From: Agrococcus sp. ProA11
Lineage (GTDB): Bacteria > Actinomycetota > Actinomycetes > Actinomycetales > Microbacteriaceae
DNA: 64,000 nucleotides
Assembly: GCF_039880525.1 (NCBI RefSeq)
Contig: NZ_CP156989.1
Coordinates: 496,001 to 560,000, forward strand
Direction: 5' to 3'
Positions 63,123 to 64,000 of the stretch are shown here, piece after piece. The notes under the pieces are model-generated. The model was not told the DNA's origin. It saw only the letters and a list, made by a program, of their open reading frames with translations, and searched no databases. How positions within the stretch are numbered: the stretch's first letter is position 1; each line of letters opens with the position of its first letter. The position numbers were made by a program, and so were the translations under genes.

Positions 63123-64000
63123 TCAGCGGCTGCGCCTCGAGAGCCGCTTGTGTGCGCCGACCGCGTCGAGGCTCGGCTGCCTGCCGGCCTCCATCTGCTG
63201 CAGCAGCGCCTCCGCCTGCTCGGGGGTCAGCCTCGCGTCGATGCCGCCGGACTCGACGAGGCGGGTGTACGCCCGGCCGGTCGGGGTCACGGCTACGAAC
63301 GCGAGCGCGAGCAGCAGGATCTGCATGATGAAGCCGAACCAGATCAGGATGATCACGGGGGCCGCGACGCTGCCGAGCAGGGGGTTGTTCTCGACCGCGC
63401 GGAAGAGCAGCGATGCGATCGCCTTCAGCCCCGCGAACGCGACCGCGCACGCGATGGCGGCAGGCACGATGCGCTTGGCGGGGAGCCGCAGCCGGCCGCC
63501 GAAGCGGAACATCAGCAGCACGATCGACGTGTCGAGCACCAGCTGCGAGATGAAGCCGATGAGCTGCGTCGTCCAGCCCAGGCCGAGGAACTCCGCGAGG
63601 GCCTGCGTGAGCACGAGCAGGCCAGCGGAGACCACCACGAGCAGACCGATGCCGATCGCGACCGCCAGATCGCCGAGCTTCAGCAGCAGGAAGTTCGACG
63701 GCGGTGAGTCGAGCTCGAACATGGCGCGGAAGCCCTCACGGCTCACGGCGATCCATGCGATCGCAGTGAGCATGATCGCGATGGCACCGGCCGCGCCGGC
63801 CCAGCCGGAGATGCTGACCGAGAACAGCTCCTGCGCGTCGAGCGCACCGCCCTCACCCAGCAGGCCGGGGACGCTCGAGGAGATCGAGTCGATCACGGCG
63901 CGACGCAGCTCGAGGTTGCCGCCCAACACAGCGGTGAAGATCGCGAACGCCACGAATAGCGCGGCGAAGAGCGAGAGGAACGCCTGCAGCGTCATGCCCT
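63123..64000 (-). CDS. YihY/BrkB family membrane protein, 5' end cut by window
   Basis: A membrane protein of the YihY/virulence factor BrkB family, of uncertain function. At least 291 residues are present, with about six helices, such as SLFAALFVAFAIFTAVLGG and VAAPVIILIWFGFIMQILLL (the family's conserved late helix region). The first ATG in the window is at 63995, but the family normally has 30-60 residues, including the first helix start, before this point and the frame is open to the window edge, so the true start is probably outside. The cytoplasmic tail ends in SLDAVGAHKRLSRRSR. Confidence 0.85.
   Translation of the reverse strand, partial: GMTLQAFLSLFAALFVAFAIFTAVLGGNLELRRAVIDSISSSVPGLLGEGGALDAQELFSVSISGWAGAAGAIAIMLTAIAWIAVSREGFRAMFELDSPPSNFLLLKLGDLAVAIGIGLLVVVSAGLLVLTQALAEFLGLGWTTQLIGFISQLVLDTSIVLLMFRFGGRLRLPAKRIVPAAIACAVAFAGLKAIASLLFRAVENNPLLGSVAAPVIILIWFGFIMQILLLALAFVAVTPTGRAYTRLVESGGIDARLTPEQAEALLQQMEAGRQPSLDAVGAHKRLSRRSR

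Overview
This window is high-GC, gene-dense chromosomal DNA from an actinobacterium, most likely a member of the Microbacteriaceae such as Agrococcus or a relative. That placement is an inference from synteny (SRP RNA-dnaX-recR, lysC-asd, topA-tmk-holB), a 6C-type small RNA, an Ala/Lys-rich TopA tail, malate:quinone oxidoreductase and many leaderless promoters. Both window ends cut genes: pta at the left, a YihY/BrkB-type membrane protein at the right.

Left third (1-19.4 kb): acetate kinase pathway (pta-ackA), a DUF2231/cytochrome b5 membrane protein, SRP RNA, dnaX, recR, lysC (with an internal start for a beta subunit), asd, mqo, a LuxR-type regulator, tdk, tRNA-Pro, a metallophosphoesterase, a bifunctional penicillin-binding protein with PASTA repeats, a RidA protein and acetyl-CoA synthetase. 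A family of hairpin repeats with conserved ends lies between genes at about 6.8, 12.6 and 17.1 kb.

Tad pilus locus and its interruption (19.4-30.4 kb): a 6C RNA is followed by tadA, a fused tadB-tadC gene, a DUF4244 pilin-like gene, a TadE-like gene and an Rv3654c-like gene. The pilin-like gene is split by an integrated element of about 7.9 kb bounded by the 8-bp direct repeat GGCGGTTG. The element carries a large serine integrase beside its left end, a regulatory region, a chain of overlapping small genes, a primase-polymerase/helicase, and an oppositely oriented cargo module (zinc ribbon, DUF2335 membrane protein, small basic protein). Joining the two flanks at the repeat restores an in-frame 56-residue pilin-like protein. 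This is the most interesting feature of the window: excision could switch the Tad pilin gene back on.

Middle (30.4-40.4 kb): topA-tmk-holB, an exported alpha/beta hydrolase lipoprotein, tRNA-Thr, a cysteine-rich Csp-type copper-storage protein divergent from a nicotinamidase, and an MMPL transporter with a complete leaderless promoter.

Accessory catabolic region (40.5-51 kb): a GntR/FCD regulator, a beta-hydroxyacid dehydrogenase, a cysteine-less carboxymuconolactone decarboxylase-like protein, a metallo-beta-lactamase hydrolase, an SCP2-like/alpha-beta hydrolase fusion, an aldehyde dehydrogenase, a LysR regulator, an MHS transporter, a nitrilase and a nitronate monooxygenase. Related palindromic sites before the GntR gene, the aldehyde dehydrogenase and the transporter suggest one regulon; its substrate is unknown.

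Right end (51-64 kb): an ABC exporter, a divergent DrrA-type ABC exporter operon, and a riboflavin operon (FMN riboswitch-ribD-ribE-ribBA-ribH) that ends in an MHS-family transporter coupled to ribH. Then come a GNAT acetyltransferase with trpS, an exonuclease III and the truncated YihY gene.
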